Counted from the first letter of the stretch, positions 26,593 to 36,407 are shown. The stretch is 64,000 nt of DNA from Nonomuraea jiangxiensis (GCF_900099965.1 NZ_FNDJ01000011.1:124001-188000), one strand, 5' to 3'. Numbers and translations: made by a program. Notes: generated by a model not told the origin, from the letters alone.

Positions 26593-27576
26593 ATGAAGAT
26601 CGTTCTCCCGCTGCCCGGCACGCTGACATCCCAGTTCATCGTGGCGATGGAGCACCTGACATTCGACATCGAGTCGTTCGTGCCCTGGCGCGTCGGCGGC
26701 CCCTTCAGAAGGGCGGCGACGAGCGCGCTGGCCACGGGAGCCCTGACCGTCACCCATCACCCGACCCCATGGAGACCCACCGGCCTCACCTTCGCCGACG
26801 AGGAAAGACGCCGCCTGCGCCGCACGAGCGAACATATCGTGGTGTCCACCACGGCACCCCCGCACAAGCTCCCCGCCACGATCCAGGCGGCGCGAGCCAC
26901 GGCCAGGGCACTGGCCCGCCAATGCGACGGCCTGCTGATCGACCCGCTGACCGGCTCCTCCATCCTGACCTGCGGCAGATGCGCCGGCGAGCCTACAGAT
27001 TTCCACCTCAAGGACGACTGGCTGAGCTGGGACGTCCAGGTGCACGACGCCGCGACCTGCCCGCCGTGGGACCCGGCCGACACCGACGTGTGCGACTGCC
27101 TCCGCGTGACTTCGCGTGGTCTCCACCGCTTCGCCCTCCCGGAGATCACCCTCGACGGCGCCGCGTGCGCCCACAACCTGTGCGCGACCAACCTCCTGCG
27201 CACGGTGGCCCACCGCCTGACCACCGACCACCTGGCCTACGTCACCACCCATCCTGCAGCCACCAGCCGCCAGATCGACGATTTCCTCCAGATCCACCCC
27301 GCAGGCCAGCTCGATGGCGGCCTTCCCTTCGGCGTACAGCTGACCCCGTACGACGCGGCCCTCGGCGAGCTGGGCCGCACCGGCAGCATCCGCCGCCTGA
27401 AGGTCGGCCCCCCACCAGGCACAGGCCAGATCACCTGCCTCAAGGTCGGCCCACCTTCCGGCTTCACCGGTTCCCTCAACGACTGGCTCTGCGCCACCCA
27501 GGAAGCCGGCCACACCACCTTGACCCCCTTGATCGACTCCCCACCCCTAGACCCAGCCCCCGCCCTCGCCGCCTAA
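26593..27576 (+). CDS. Hypothetical protein with cysteine clusters
   Basis: The 327-residue protein is not recognised. ATG 26593 has GGAGG with 5-nt spacing, a convincing start. A pair of cysteines in LTCGRCAGEPTDFH (about residue 135) is followed by others in ATCPPWD, DVCDCLRV and AACAHNLCATN, a pattern that could bind a metal. A short internal duplication, RLKVGPPPG then CLKVGPPSG, lies near the C terminus. There is no signal peptide or membrane helix. Codon composition is actinobacterial but C-rich, like the spacers on both sides. Expression as a real protein is likely from the ribosome binding site and frame length; function is unknown. Confidence 0.65.
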   Translation: MKIVLPLPGTLTSQFIVAMEHLTFDIESFVPWRVGGPFRRAATSALATGALTVTHHPTPWRPTGLTFADEERRRLRRTSEHIVVSTTAPPHKLPATIQAARATARALARQCDGLLIDPLTGSSILTCGRCAGEPTDFHLKDDWLSWDVQVHDAATCPPWDPADTDVCDCLRVTSRGLHRFALPEITLDGAACAHNLCATNLLRTVAHRLTTDHLAYVTTHPAATSRQIDDFLQIHPAGQLDGGLPFGVQLTPYDAALGELGRTGSIRRLKVGPPPGTGQITCLKVGPPSGFTGSLNDWLCATQEAGHTTLTPLIDSPPLDPAPALAA

Positions 27577-28122
27577 CCCAAGCCCCCACAACAAGCCCCC
27601 CAGCCCCAACCCAGCACGAGACCACCCACGACACCACCACCCGACTTACCCCACCACGAGTCGTGCTGCCCTGAGCCATGCCGTTCCGGCGCGTACGGCC
27701 CCGGCTCAGAGCATGCCCGGCACCGGCACGAACAACTCCATGCACCCCAGCCACAACCCGACCCGCAATCCAAGCCACAACCCGACCCGCAATCCAAGCC
27801 ACAACCCGACCCGCAGCCCGAGCCACAACCCGACGCGCAGCCCGAGCCACAACCCGACCCGCAGTCCGAGCCACAATCCTGACCCACAGTCCGAGCCACA
27901 ACCGATCCACAATCGAAGCCACAACCCTGACCCTCAGTCCGAGTCGCAATCGACCCACAACCCAACACACCGTCGGCTTGCACGACCAGGAACTGCGCGT
28001 CCCAGAGCGACGTGCCAAGTGGTGACTTCAACCGTTCTGACCCGTTTTGATGAGAAAAGTCCATGGTCGTCTTGAACCGTTCGGGGCAGTGGCGGCGTCC
28101 AAGTGGGGTGATCCCGTTTGAG
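27577..28122. other. Spacer containing the 24-bp repeat array
   Basis: These roughly 545 bp hold no gene I can support. The first part is C/A-rich, the middle is a tandem repeat listed separately, and the last 100 bp return to normal composition and must contain the promoter of the coiled-coil gene. Confidence 0.55.
27749..27964. repeat. Degenerate 24-bp tandem repeat array, about nine copies
   Basis: Unit starts are at 27749, 27773, 27797, 27821, 27845, 27869, 27894, 27917 and 27942. The first five units are exactly 24 bp and share AGCCACAACCCGACCCGCA; later ones are 23-25 bp and diverged. Units abut directly without unique spacers. In one plus frame the repeat reads PSHNPTRN and in minus frames GLWLGLRV or GCGSGCGS, but none has a ribosome binding site. 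The late copies change length by 1 bp, which breaks each frame, so a noncoding minisatellite is favoured. Confidence 0.85.
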
Positions 28123-29709
28123 ATGATCAACGAAGATCTGCGAACCGCACGTCAGCGCGCGTGTCGCTGGGAGGAACTGGACGAGCGCCGCCAAGGTCTT
28201 GCCGACTTGGTGCAGAATGCACGCCAGACGGTCGAAGCGCGGGGCGACGCGCTCGGCGTGCGGGATTTGGAGGCGCTGGCCGCCGAGGAGGCCAAGCTGG
28301 GCGCGCTCGTCGTCATGCTGGAGGCGGTGAAGCGGGAGCAGGCCGAGCTAGGTCCGGCGCGAGAGCTCTACGAGGAACTGCTGGCACGAGAAGAACAACG
28401 GCTTACCGAGTCCGCGGACCCACGCGGCGCCAAACTGCTGGAAATCGGACGCTTGCTCGCTGAGCTGGCTGTCGAACTACCCGCCAGGGAACGTGCCAGA
28501 GCAGCAGGCCACGAGGCCCTCCGCCGTCGAGGCGATCAGACGGCACAGGCCACCTTCATCCGAGAGGTCCAAGCCCTAGGAATGATGATCGATCCAGCCG
28601 CTGCAGACCCAGCCGCAGCCGATCCGGCCCTGAACGCTCCGACCGCAGTCGATCCAGGCGTGAGCGCTCCGGCCGCAGTAGATCCGGGCGTGGATGGGCT
28701 GGCCGCAGTCGAGCTGGGCGTGGGTGCTCCGGCCGCTGGTGATAGGGCTACTGGTGGCTTGGCCGTGGATGATGTGGCTTCGCACGGTCCAGCAGCGCAC
28801 GGTCCAGCAGCGCACGATCTGGCTGCGGCTGATCCGACTGCGGGTGATCCGGCTGAGGGTGACTCGGCGGTGGATGATGTGGCTGCGATCGATCCGGCGC
28901 TGGGTGATCTGGACGCTCGTGATTCGGTTGCGCGTGGCTTGGCCGTGGGTGATGTGGCTGCGGTCGGTCTGCCGCTGGTTGATCTGGCTGCGGGTGAACC
29001 GGTTGTCGGTGTACCGGCCGGAGGCGACCACGGTCCGACTGATCGTGACCCTGCCGACTCCCCGACTGATCGTGACCCTGCCGACTCCAGAAACGTCGAT
29101 CGTGGCCATGACCCTTCGGGATCCGACGCTCGTGGGTTTGATGGCCACGGGTCGGGCGGTGGTTGGTCGGTGGATCCTGGTCCGGATCGTCGTGAGTCGA
29201 TTGGCCCCGGAGACGGCGGTCTTGGGTCGGGCCACCTTGGGTCGGGCCACCTTGGGTCGGGCCACCTTGGGTCGGGCGACCTTGAGTCGGTTGGCCCTGG
29301 GTCAAGCGGTTACGGGCCGGCCGGTTGCAAGTCGGGCGGTCAGGGTCCGGCTGGTTACGAGTCGGGCAGTCAGAGGCCGGCTGGTTATGAGTCGGGCAGT
29401 CAGAGGCCGACCGGTTATGAGTCGGGCAGTCAGAGGCCGACCGGTTATGAGTCGGGCGGCTACGCGCTGACCGGTCACGGGCTGGCCAGTTACGAGTCGG
29501 CCGGTTACGGGGCGGTTGGTTACAAGGCGGGCGATCACGGGTCGGGTGGTTGTGGGCCTGATGGCCGTCAGGCAGGGGACCACGGGTTGCGTGATCACGG
29601 GATTGGGGGAGTTCAGGCGTTGGTGGAGCTGCTGGAGGAGCGTTGCGAAGAGTTGGAGCGGCTGCACGATGAGCTTCGTGTCCGCCGCGAGAAGTTGCTC
29701 CTCGATTGA
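28123..29709 (+). CDS. Coiled-coil protein with long low-complexity repeat region
   Basis: This protein of about 528 residues is not recognised. Residues 1 to about 150 are highly charged and helical (ELDERRQGLADLVQNARQTV, VKREQAELGPARELYEELLA), a probable coiled coil. Then about 340 residues of low complexity follow: DPAAADP-like and DP/VG-rich segments, an LGSGH pentapeptide repeat, and a GYESGSQRPT decapeptide repeat. The last 30 residues (LVELLEERCEELERLHDEL) are again coiled coil. ATG 28123 is chosen, but GTG 28108 and the frame start at 28063 remain possible because no clear ribosome binding site is seen. There is no signal peptide or membrane helix. It may be a structural or scaffold protein; this is inference. 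Confidence 0.6.
   Translation: MINEDLRTARQRACRWEELDERRQGLADLVQNARQTVEARGDALGVRDLEALAAEEAKLGALVVMLEAVKREQAELGPARELYEELLAREEQRLTESADPRGAKLLEIGRLLAELAVELPARERARAAGHEALRRRGDQTAQATFIREVQALGMMIDPAAADPAAADPALNAPTAVDPGVSAPAAVDPGVDGLAAVELGVGAPAAGDRATGGLAVDDVASHGPAAHGPAAHDLAAADPTAGDPAEGDSAVDDVAAIDPALGDLDARDSVARGLAVGDVAAVGLPLVDLAAGEPVVGVPAGGDHGPTDRDPADSPTDRDPADSRNVDRGHDPSGSDARGFDGHGSGGGWSVDPGPDRRESIGPGDGGLGSGHLGSGHLGSGHLGSGDLESVGPGSSGYGPAGCKSGGQGPAGYESGSQRPAGYESGSQRPTGYESGSQRPTGYESGGYALTGHGLASYESAGYGAVGYKAGDHGSGGCGPDGRQAGDHGLRDHGIGGVQALVELLEERCEELERLHDELRVRREKLLLD
29221..29280 (+). repeat. 15-bp tandem repeat, four copies, in-frame
   Basis: CTTGGGTCGGGCCAC is present at 29221, 29236 and 29251, and with one change at 29266. 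It encodes the LGSGH/LGSGD pentapeptide repeat inside the coiled-coil protein. Confidence 0.9.
29323..29472 (+). repeat. 30-bp tandem repeat, about five copies, in-frame
   Basis: Units start near 29323, 29353, 29383, 29413 and 29443 with a 30-bp period. The central ones are nearly identical, encoding GYESGSQRPA or GYESGSQRPT. Outer copies are diverged. Confidence 0.88.
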
Positions 29710-30582
29710 TCCGTGCCCCTCGGCCCCTGGCGGCCGGCCTCCGTATGGAAGAAGTAGCTGCTGGAAAGGAGTAGCTTCAACGCAAGCCAAGCCGGACTGG
29801 CCGTGGGGCCACCACCGGGCCGGGGCCGTCGCCCTATTGAGGGCTAACCGCCTTTCGCTCTGGTCAGGGCCTGCCGCCGCCGCCTCCTGCTCTCTGGCCG
29901 GGGCTTGCACCCTTGCTCTGGCTAGGGGCCGTCGTTCCCCGTTCTGGCCGGACCTGCCGTCTCCCTGTCCTCGTGGGGGCTTAATGTCCCTTGCTCTGGT
30001 TGGGGCTGCCTCGTTCCGTTCTGGCGGGGGCCTGTCGTGGCCCCTGTCCTGGTGGGGGCTTGATGTCCCTTGCTCTGGTTGGGGCTGCCTCGTTCCGTTC
30101 TGGCGGGGGCCTGTCGTGGCCCCTGTCCTGGTGAGGGTTTGATGTCCCTTGCCCTGGCTAGGGGCCGCCGTTCTCCGCTCTGGCCCGGGCCTGTGGCCTC
30201 CTGCCCTGGCCAGGGGTGCCGTCTCTTGCTGGGGCTACGGTCTGTCGCTCTTGCGTAGCCCGGCCCGCGCCCCGGAGCCGCCATCCTTGGTCGGTTCAGG
30301 TTTGGATCCTTGTTTGGATCGCTGGTTTGGCCTGATCGGTTTGGATTCGGCCATGGCGTTGCCTGAAATGGGGTTGGGATTGTGGCGGCGTCTGGTGCGC
30401 GGGGGATCGGTGCATTGAGCTGGATTGCGCTGGGTTGGAGCGTTAAGGCCTGAATTGTTTTGCTGGGTTGGGGCGTGAAGGCCGGAGTTGTTCCACCTCG
30501 CTTTGCCCGTGACGCCCCACACAGTCCTGGGCTTGGACCGGGCCCGGTGCTGGAGGTGGAGGGCGCCGGGCCCGGTTGCTTG
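29710..30582. other. G/T-rich spacer with 79-bp repeats
   Basis: No gene is supported in these 873 bp. The plus strand is G/T/C-rich and poor in A, the reverse of the C/A-rich spacer before the coiled-coil gene. The 79-bp tandem repeat listed separately lies in the middle. Further right, around 30290-30480, there are TTTGGAT and GGTTTG-rich stretches without reading frame support. The downstream monooxygenase ends at 30583 on the opposite strand. Confidence 0.55.
29897..30210. repeat. 79-bp tandem repeat, two near-identical copies plus two degenerate flanking copies
   Basis: Copies begin at 29973 and 30052 and differ by one base or so over 79 bp (GCTTAATG versus GCTTGATG). A degenerate copy precedes at 29897 and another follows at 30131. 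The unit contains TGTCCCTTGCTCTGGTTGGG. It lies between a forward and a reverse gene, so it is intergenic to both. Function unknown. Confidence 0.85.
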
Positions 30583-32187
30583 TCAGCGGCTGAGGAGTTG
30601 GCGCATGACGGTCTCCAGGGTGGTCGTCGGGTCGGAGGCCGGGTGCTGGGCGCGCCAGGCCACGTATCCGTCCGGTCGAACCAGGACGGCACCGCCCCTG
30701 CTGATGCCGTACCGCTCCTGGAAGCGTCCCTCCACGTCCAGCAGTTCCTCGCCCACCAGCAGCCGCGTGAGCTGCACCCCGAGCCGCTCCTTGACCAGGC
30801 GGCCGGCGTCCACCCAGCTCTGGCCGCCCTGTTTGTCGGCCAGCAGCACGAAGCCGGAGCCGAACAGGTCGATGGTGGAGATGCGTTGCCCGTCCCAGTC
30901 GAACACCACGTGGGGAGCGCGGCTGCCGGGGCGGCCGTTCGGTACGCGTGGGTCTTCGAGGAGCGAGCCGTCGTCGCCGGGTTCGGCCAGAATGGCCGTG
31001 GAGTGGTAGCGGGTGCCGAGTAGGGCGCCCAGCGGGTCCTCGATGGGCTCCGGGTAGCCGACGCGGGCCGCGGGAGGCATGCGTACGCCGAGGTTGGCGA
31101 GCTGGGCGTCGGCTGTCAGGGTGCCGATCGGGCGGCGTTCGGCGTCGTACGTGTCCAGGAAGGCAGGACCGGCCTGGCCCGTGAGGACCAGCCACAGCCG
31201 CCAGGCGATGTCGCAACCGTCCTGGAGCGCCGTGCTGCCGCCCTGCCCGCCGGTGGGCGGCATGGTGTGGGCGGCGTCACCGGCGAAGAACACCCGCCCC
31301 GCCCGGTACGTGTCGGCGACCACGTGCGCCATGGAGAACGTCGTCTTGTCCAGGATCTGAACGTCCAGGTCCGGCCGGCCGGTCCCGATCCGGACGAGCT
31401 CCACGCAGCGCTCGTCGGTGAAGTCGGCCTCGCTCTCGCCCTTGGAGACGTCGAAGTTGACCCCGAGCACGTGCGCTCCGACACCGGTGCCGCTCACGAG
31501 GGCGCCGTTGAAGGTCTCGTTCTGCAGGTACCAGAGCGTGACCTCGCGCTCGCGCACCATCCCGGTCAGATCGGCGTCGAACATGATCGAGCACATGTCG
31601 CCCAGACTGCCCTTGCCCGAGGTGGGCACGCCCAGCAGCGTACGCAACGGGCTGCGGTAGCCGTCGGCGGCCACCACGTAGTCGGCTCGCACGACGCGCT
31701 CCTCGCCCCCAGCGTCGCGGATCACCGCCGTCACCCCGTCCGCGTCCTGCTGCAGGCTGACCAGTTCCGTGGAGAAGCGCAGGTCGGCGCCCAACTCCTC
31801 GGCCTTCGTCCGCAGCACGCGCTCGATCTCGGCCTGAGGAGCGCCGATGGTCGCTGCGGGCGTGAGCTCGGTCAGGAATGCCGCATCCTCGGCCTCGTCG
31901 TTTATGATCATCTGCGGGTTCGGGTCGGACAGTGACTTGGCGATGGCGATGCGCATGTTGTCGCCGATGCCCGCCCAGACGTCGGCCAGCGCCTCTTCGA
32001 GGCCCGGTACGGGGCGCAGCAGCTCGACCGCGCGCGGGCCGACACCGAACGCCTTGGGCTGGATCGAGGTGCTCGGGTGGCGTTCGACCAGCATGACGGG
32101 GATTTGACGCCATGCCAGCAGTGTCGCCGCGCTCAGACCTGCGTACCCACCGCCCACGACCAGGACGGGCACTCGCTCTTGCTCCAT
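30583..32187 (-). CDS. FAD-dependent aromatic monooxygenase (PHBH/PgaE-like)
   Basis: This class A flavoprotein hydroxylase of about 534 residues has an N-terminal FAD dinucleotide fold (VLVVGGGYAGLSAATLL), the DG motif VVAADGYRSPLRTLLG and the GD motif FFAGDAAHTMPPTGGQ. The C-terminal thioredoxin-like domain ends with VRPDGYVAWRAQHPASDP, usual in polyketide hydroxylases and phenol hydroxylase relatives. ATG 32187 (MEQERVPVLVV) is selected because GGAGG lies 8 nt upstream. It would use NAD(P)H and oxygen to hydroxylate an aromatic compound or antibiotic; the substrate is unknown. It stands alone with an inverted repeat in its promoter region and no adjacent regulator. Confidence 0.9.
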   Translation of the reverse strand: MEQERVPVLVVGGGYAGLSAATLLAWRQIPVMLVERHPSTSIQPKAFGVGPRAVELLRPVPGLEEALADVWAGIGDNMRIAIAKSLSDPNPQMIINDEAEDAAFLTELTPAATIGAPQAEIERVLRTKAEELGADLRFSTELVSLQQDADGVTAVIRDAGGEERVVRADYVVAADGYRSPLRTLLGVPTSGKGSLGDMCSIMFDADLTGMVREREVTLWYLQNETFNGALVSGTGVGAHVLGVNFDVSKGESEADFTDERCVELVRIGTGRPDLDVQILDKTTFSMAHVVADTYRAGRVFFAGDAAHTMPPTGGQGGSTALQDGCDIAWRLWLVLTGQAGPAFLDTYDAERRPIGTLTADAQLANLGVRMPPAARVGYPEPIEDPLGALLGTRYHSTAILAEPGDDGSLLEDPRVPNGRPGSRAPHVVFDWDGQRISTIDLFGSGFVLLADKQGGQSWVDAGRLVKERLGVQLTRLLVGEELLDVEGRFQERYGISRGGAVLVRPDGYVAWRAQHPASDPTTTLETVMRQLLSR

Positions 32188-32609
32188 TGCTTCCACCTCC
32201 GTGAAACGCGTAGTATCGCGTTGTGATCGAGCGACACGATATGTCGTGTCCGGAGGTCGGGTCAAGACATATCTCGAATTGTCTCGGGGATGGATGACTT
32301 ATGAAGGCGTGCGTGGTGGGTGGGGTGATGATCGAGGGGGGCGCGGGTTGGGTCGTCCTGGTACGTCGATGCGAGGGCAAGGCGTTGAGGTGGACACGTC
32401 AGGGGGGCTTGCTGAGGCCGAGCTCGCCCGTACGCGCCGAGGGGGTCCCGGGGAGCCTGCCCGAAGCGTCGTCCAGGGGCTGCCCGATGTGGCGATCTGC
32501 CTGCCACGGGCTCGGCTTCCGCCTCACCCCGTGGGCCCCATGGAGCAGGTGGTGGGCCGTCGGCGCCGCTTGCCCTCATTCATGGCGAGCGCATAAATCG
32601 CGGCAGGTA
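32188..32609. other. Spacer upstream of the monooxygenase
   Basis: Apart from the operator candidates near 32234-32284, these 422 bp show no gene. Open frames here lack ribosome binding sites and family resemblance. Confidence 0.5.
32234..32249. promoter_or_regulatory. Inverted repeat, candidate operator of the monooxygenase
   Basis: ACACGA (32234-32239) and TCGTGT (32244-32249) form a 6-bp inverted repeat around TATG, about 50 bp upstream of the monooxygenase start. A second weaker one, AGACA/TGTCT, spans 32265-32284. The symmetry resembles TetR- or MarR-type sites, but no such regulator is adjacent. Confidence 0.4.
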
Positions 32610-32960
32610 CTACAGGTTCTCCATCATCGAAGTCCAGATGTAGCCGACCGACCCGATCAGCAGGCATCCGGCGCCTATCGCCGCTCCCGCCCAGCTCGCG
32701 GCGATTCGGTCGGCATGCGGCCGTCTCGCCGCGATGGCCCGCCCCAGCATGACGCCGACGGCGGGAAGAGCCACGGCCGCGATGCCACCCACCGCCGCCA
32801 GGTCCGTGGTCATCCACTCCAGCTTCCACAGGCTCCAGGCGAGGACGCCGAACCCGGTAAAGGCCAGCACGAACATCACAGCGCAGCAGCCTGTGGCAGA
32901 CCCCTGCCTGGTGCGTTGATCAGGGGAGGGGGTCATGGCGTTCATGATCGCATTTCTCAT
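32610..32960 (-). CDS. Small membrane protein of unknown function
   Basis: This protein of about 116 residues has three hydrophobic segments: VMFVLAFTGFGVLAWSLW, LAAVGGIAAVALPAVGVML and WAGAAIGAGCLLIGSVGYIW. A short polar N terminus precedes them. ATG 32960, 32945 and 32936 are all in frame; none has a clear ribosome binding site, so the start is uncertain. The regular hydrophobic pattern supports a real gene. No family is recognised and the neighbours give no hint. Confidence 0.55.
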   Translation of the reverse strand: MRNAIMNAMTPSPDQRTRQGSATGCCAVMFVLAFTGFGVLAWSLWKLEWMTTDLAAVGGIAAVALPAVGVMLGRAIAARRPHADRIAASWAGAAIGAGCLLIGSVGYIWTSMMENL

Positions 32961-33519
32961 CACCCATGTCAGGCTCCCAGCGCAGGTTCGGTCAGCTGCA
33001 TGCCCGGACGAGCCTCCACCACCCGCCTCGATGAGGGCATCACCAGCGGGCGCCTGGCCCTGGAAACGGCACAAGGCCGGCTGAACGTCCGCGGTCGGGA
33101 AAGCCTTCCAGAGTGGGAACCGGTGGCAAGCTTCTTCGACGCATGCGACTTCAACTTGAGGAATAGCGGCCTCAACCCCGATCCCATCCTCGGAACGCGA
33201 GACCAGGGTTTCAGCGCTCCCAGGATGCTCGCCCACCAGCAGGCGATTGATGAGCCTACGCCGGCTGCCCCCACCCTGGCATAACCCCTTCGGACTGCTA
33301 CGTGATGACCTTGCCGCTGATGCGGTGACGCCCGCGACCGCGCGGACTGCGGCGGGCCGGGCACCATGCCGTCTCATGCCGTTCTGAGCAGCGGACGCGT
33401 CGGGTTCGGGAGCGTCGGGCGGACGCGTGTGGGGGTGCGGCGATGTCGGGGTGGAGGTCGTACGCGGGTCAGTACGGCCGCCGGCCGGCAAAGGGAGCCC
33501 AGGGATGACCTGGGGTGCG
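32961..33519. other. Spacer without a supported gene
   Basis: A 94-codon open frame at 33000-33284 on the plus strand has no ribosome binding site or recognised family; it could be a gene remnant. The rest shows nothing I can name. Confidence 0.4.
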
Positions 33520-33810
33520 TCAGGAGAGGTGGTGTTCCAGGGATTCCACCTTGGAGGTCATGCCGTCCGTGACCCCCTCCCGGAGGTCGGCCTTCAGTAC
33601 CAGGCCCACCCTGGGGGCGACCTCGGCCACCGCCTCCACGGCGCGCTTGATCACGTCCATGACCTCGTCCCATTCACCCTCGATCGTGGTGAACATGGCA
33701 TCCGTCTGGTTGGGCAGCCCGCTGTCGCGGACCACCTTGACGGCGCGGGCGACCGGCTCGGCGACCCCTTCGCCGACGCCCAGCGGAGTGATGGAGAATG
33801 CGACGATCAC
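33520..33810 (-). CDS. MTH1187/YkoF-type thiamine-binding protein
   Basis: The 96-residue protein matches the small MTH1187 family (former DUF77): MIVAFSITPLGVGEGVAE at the start, SGLPNQTDAMFTTIEG in the middle and VGLVLKADLREG near the end. Members form ferredoxin-like tetramers and bind thiamine-like ligands; their physiological role is poorly defined. Length and start are normal for the family. It stands alone, so the context gives no further clue. Confidence 0.85.
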   Translation of the reverse strand: MIVAFSITPLGVGEGVAEPVARAVKVVRDSGLPNQTDAMFTTIEGEWDEVMDVIKRAVEAVAEVAPRVGLVLKADLREGVTDGMTSKVESLEHHLS

Positions 33811-33949
33811 TACTCGGCCCCCTTACAGGCTCGCCAGACTCACGATCTTAGCCAGCCCGGAAGAGCCTCCTGCATGCGGGAACCGTTCTGGACGCGAAAA
33901 GCCACGACGCCTCCGAACGCCGTGGCTGCCGCCGTATTCAGAGCACAGG

Positions 33950-34276
33950 TCACACGTGGTCGTGCGCCTCTTCCTCGTCCTCTTCCTCGCTCGGCCCGTC
34001 GGAGGGCTCCACCCCGAGCACGGCCTCACGCGGCTCGATCTCGGTGATGTGCTCAACGAGCTGCAGAACGTGGTCCGGCTCGATGAGCCACTGCAGGGCC
34101 GAGGCCCCGGTCTCGTCGGAGCCGACCAGCTCGGCCTGCTCCGTGCGCTCCTCCTCGGTGAGATCGGCGTCGGGGTGCCTGATCTCAGCCAGCGCCGCCG
34201 CCTGCAGCGCGTCAACGTCGAGCACTTCGACGGTCAGCTCGACCGTGAGGCGCAGGTACTTAGGTTCATCACTCAT
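33950..34276 (-). CDS. Hypothetical acidic protein
   Basis: This 108-residue soluble protein has a very acidic C terminus (PSDGPSEEEDEEEAHDHV). It begins MSDEPKYLRLTVELTVEVLD, a probable beta strand pair. No domain is recognised. It lies 10 bp downstream of the uracil-DNA glycosylase gene on the same strand and is therefore probably in its operon. Function unknown. Confidence 0.65.
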   Translation of the reverse strand: MSDEPKYLRLTVELTVEVLDVDALQAAALAEIRHPDADLTEEERTEQAELVGSDETGASALQWLIEPDHVLQLVEHITEIEPREAVLGVEPSDGPSEEEDEEEAHDHV

Positions 34277-34286
34277 GGCGACGATG

Positions 34287-34964
34287 CTATGGCAGCTTCC
34301 ACTCGACAGGTGCGGCGCCTTGCTGGGTGAGCAGTTCGTTGGCGCGGCTGAACGGCCGGGAGCCGAAGAAACCGCTGCGGGCCGACAGAGGGGAGGGATG
34401 GGCGGACTCGATGCGGGGCACGCTGCCGAGCATCGGGGCCAGGTTGCGGGCGTCGCGGCCCCACAGGATGGCCACCATCGGCTTGTTGCGTGCCACGAGG
34501 GCGCGGATGGCCTGCTCGGTGACCTGCTCCCAGCCCTTGCCCCGGTGCGAGGCGGGCTTGCCGGGCATCACCGTGAGGACCCTGTTGAGCAGCAGCACGC
34601 CCTGCTCGGCCCACGGCGTCAGGTCGCCGTTGGAGGGCCGGGGCAGGCCGAGGTCGGTCTCCATCTCCTTGTAGATGTTGAGCAGGCTGCCCGGCAGCGG
34701 ACGCACGTCCGGGGCCACGGAGAACGACAGCCCGACGGGGTGCCCGGGCGTGGGGTAGGGGTCCTGGCCCACGATCAGCACCTTGACGTCGTCGAAGGGC
34801 TGGTTGAAAGCGCGCAGTACGTGCGCGCCCGCGGGCAGGTACTGCCTGCCTTCGGCGATTTCCTTGCGCAGGAACTCGCCCATCTGGGCGATCGGCTCGG
34901 CGACGGGCTCAAGCGCCGCGGCCCATCCGGCTTCGACGACTTCGTTCAGGGGACGACCAGACAT
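34287..34964 (-). CDS. ung: Uracil-DNA glycosylase
   Basis: The 225-residue family 1 enzyme removes uracil from DNA. The water-activating loop is VLIVGQDPYPTPGH (catalytic Asp68), and the DNA-intercalation loop is SAHPSPLSARSGFFGSRPFS. The length is typical for Ung. The start MSGRPLNEVVEAGW fits actinobacterial homologues. A hypothetical acidic-protein gene follows after 10 bp. Confidence 0.96.
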   Translation of the reverse strand: MSGRPLNEVVEAGWAAALEPVAEPIAQMGEFLRKEIAEGRQYLPAGAHVLRAFNQPFDDVKVLIVGQDPYPTPGHPVGLSFSVAPDVRPLPGSLLNIYKEMETDLGLPRPSNGDLTPWAEQGVLLLNRVLTVMPGKPASHRGKGWEQVTEQAIRALVARNKPMVAILWGRDARNLAPMLGSVPRIESAHPSPLSARSGFFGSRPFSRANELLTQQGAAPVEWKLP

Positions 34965-35033
34965 GGCTGTTGAGCTTAACCAGGTCTGGTACGGCTTGCC
35001 GCCGGAATGCCGGTGCCCGCCGTACCAGAATGA

Positions 35034-36407
<1,374 letters not shown>

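Noticed and set aside
27749..27964. CRISPR array
   Set aside because: The 24-bp units abut directly without unique spacers, and no cas gene is in the window.
27713..28075. Plus-strand 120-codon frame with PSHNPTRN repeats
   Set aside because: Also a product of the repeat array; no start signal or family resemblance.
27573..28130. Minus-strand 185-codon open frame of Gly/Cys/Asp repeats
   Set aside because: It is the translation of the 24-bp repeat array; repeat length changes break the pattern, and no ribosome binding site is present.
28576..29305. Antisense frames opposite the coiled-coil gene (Arg/Thr-rich)
   Set aside because: They mirror the repetitive codons of the gene at 28123 and show no independent start or conserved feature.
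33000..33284. 94-codon plus-strand frame beginning MPGRASTTRLDEG
   Set aside because: No ribosome binding site and no recognised family; at most a gene remnant.
33001..33520. Insertion sequence remnant
   Set aside because: No transposase motif, terminal inverted repeats or target duplication could be seen.
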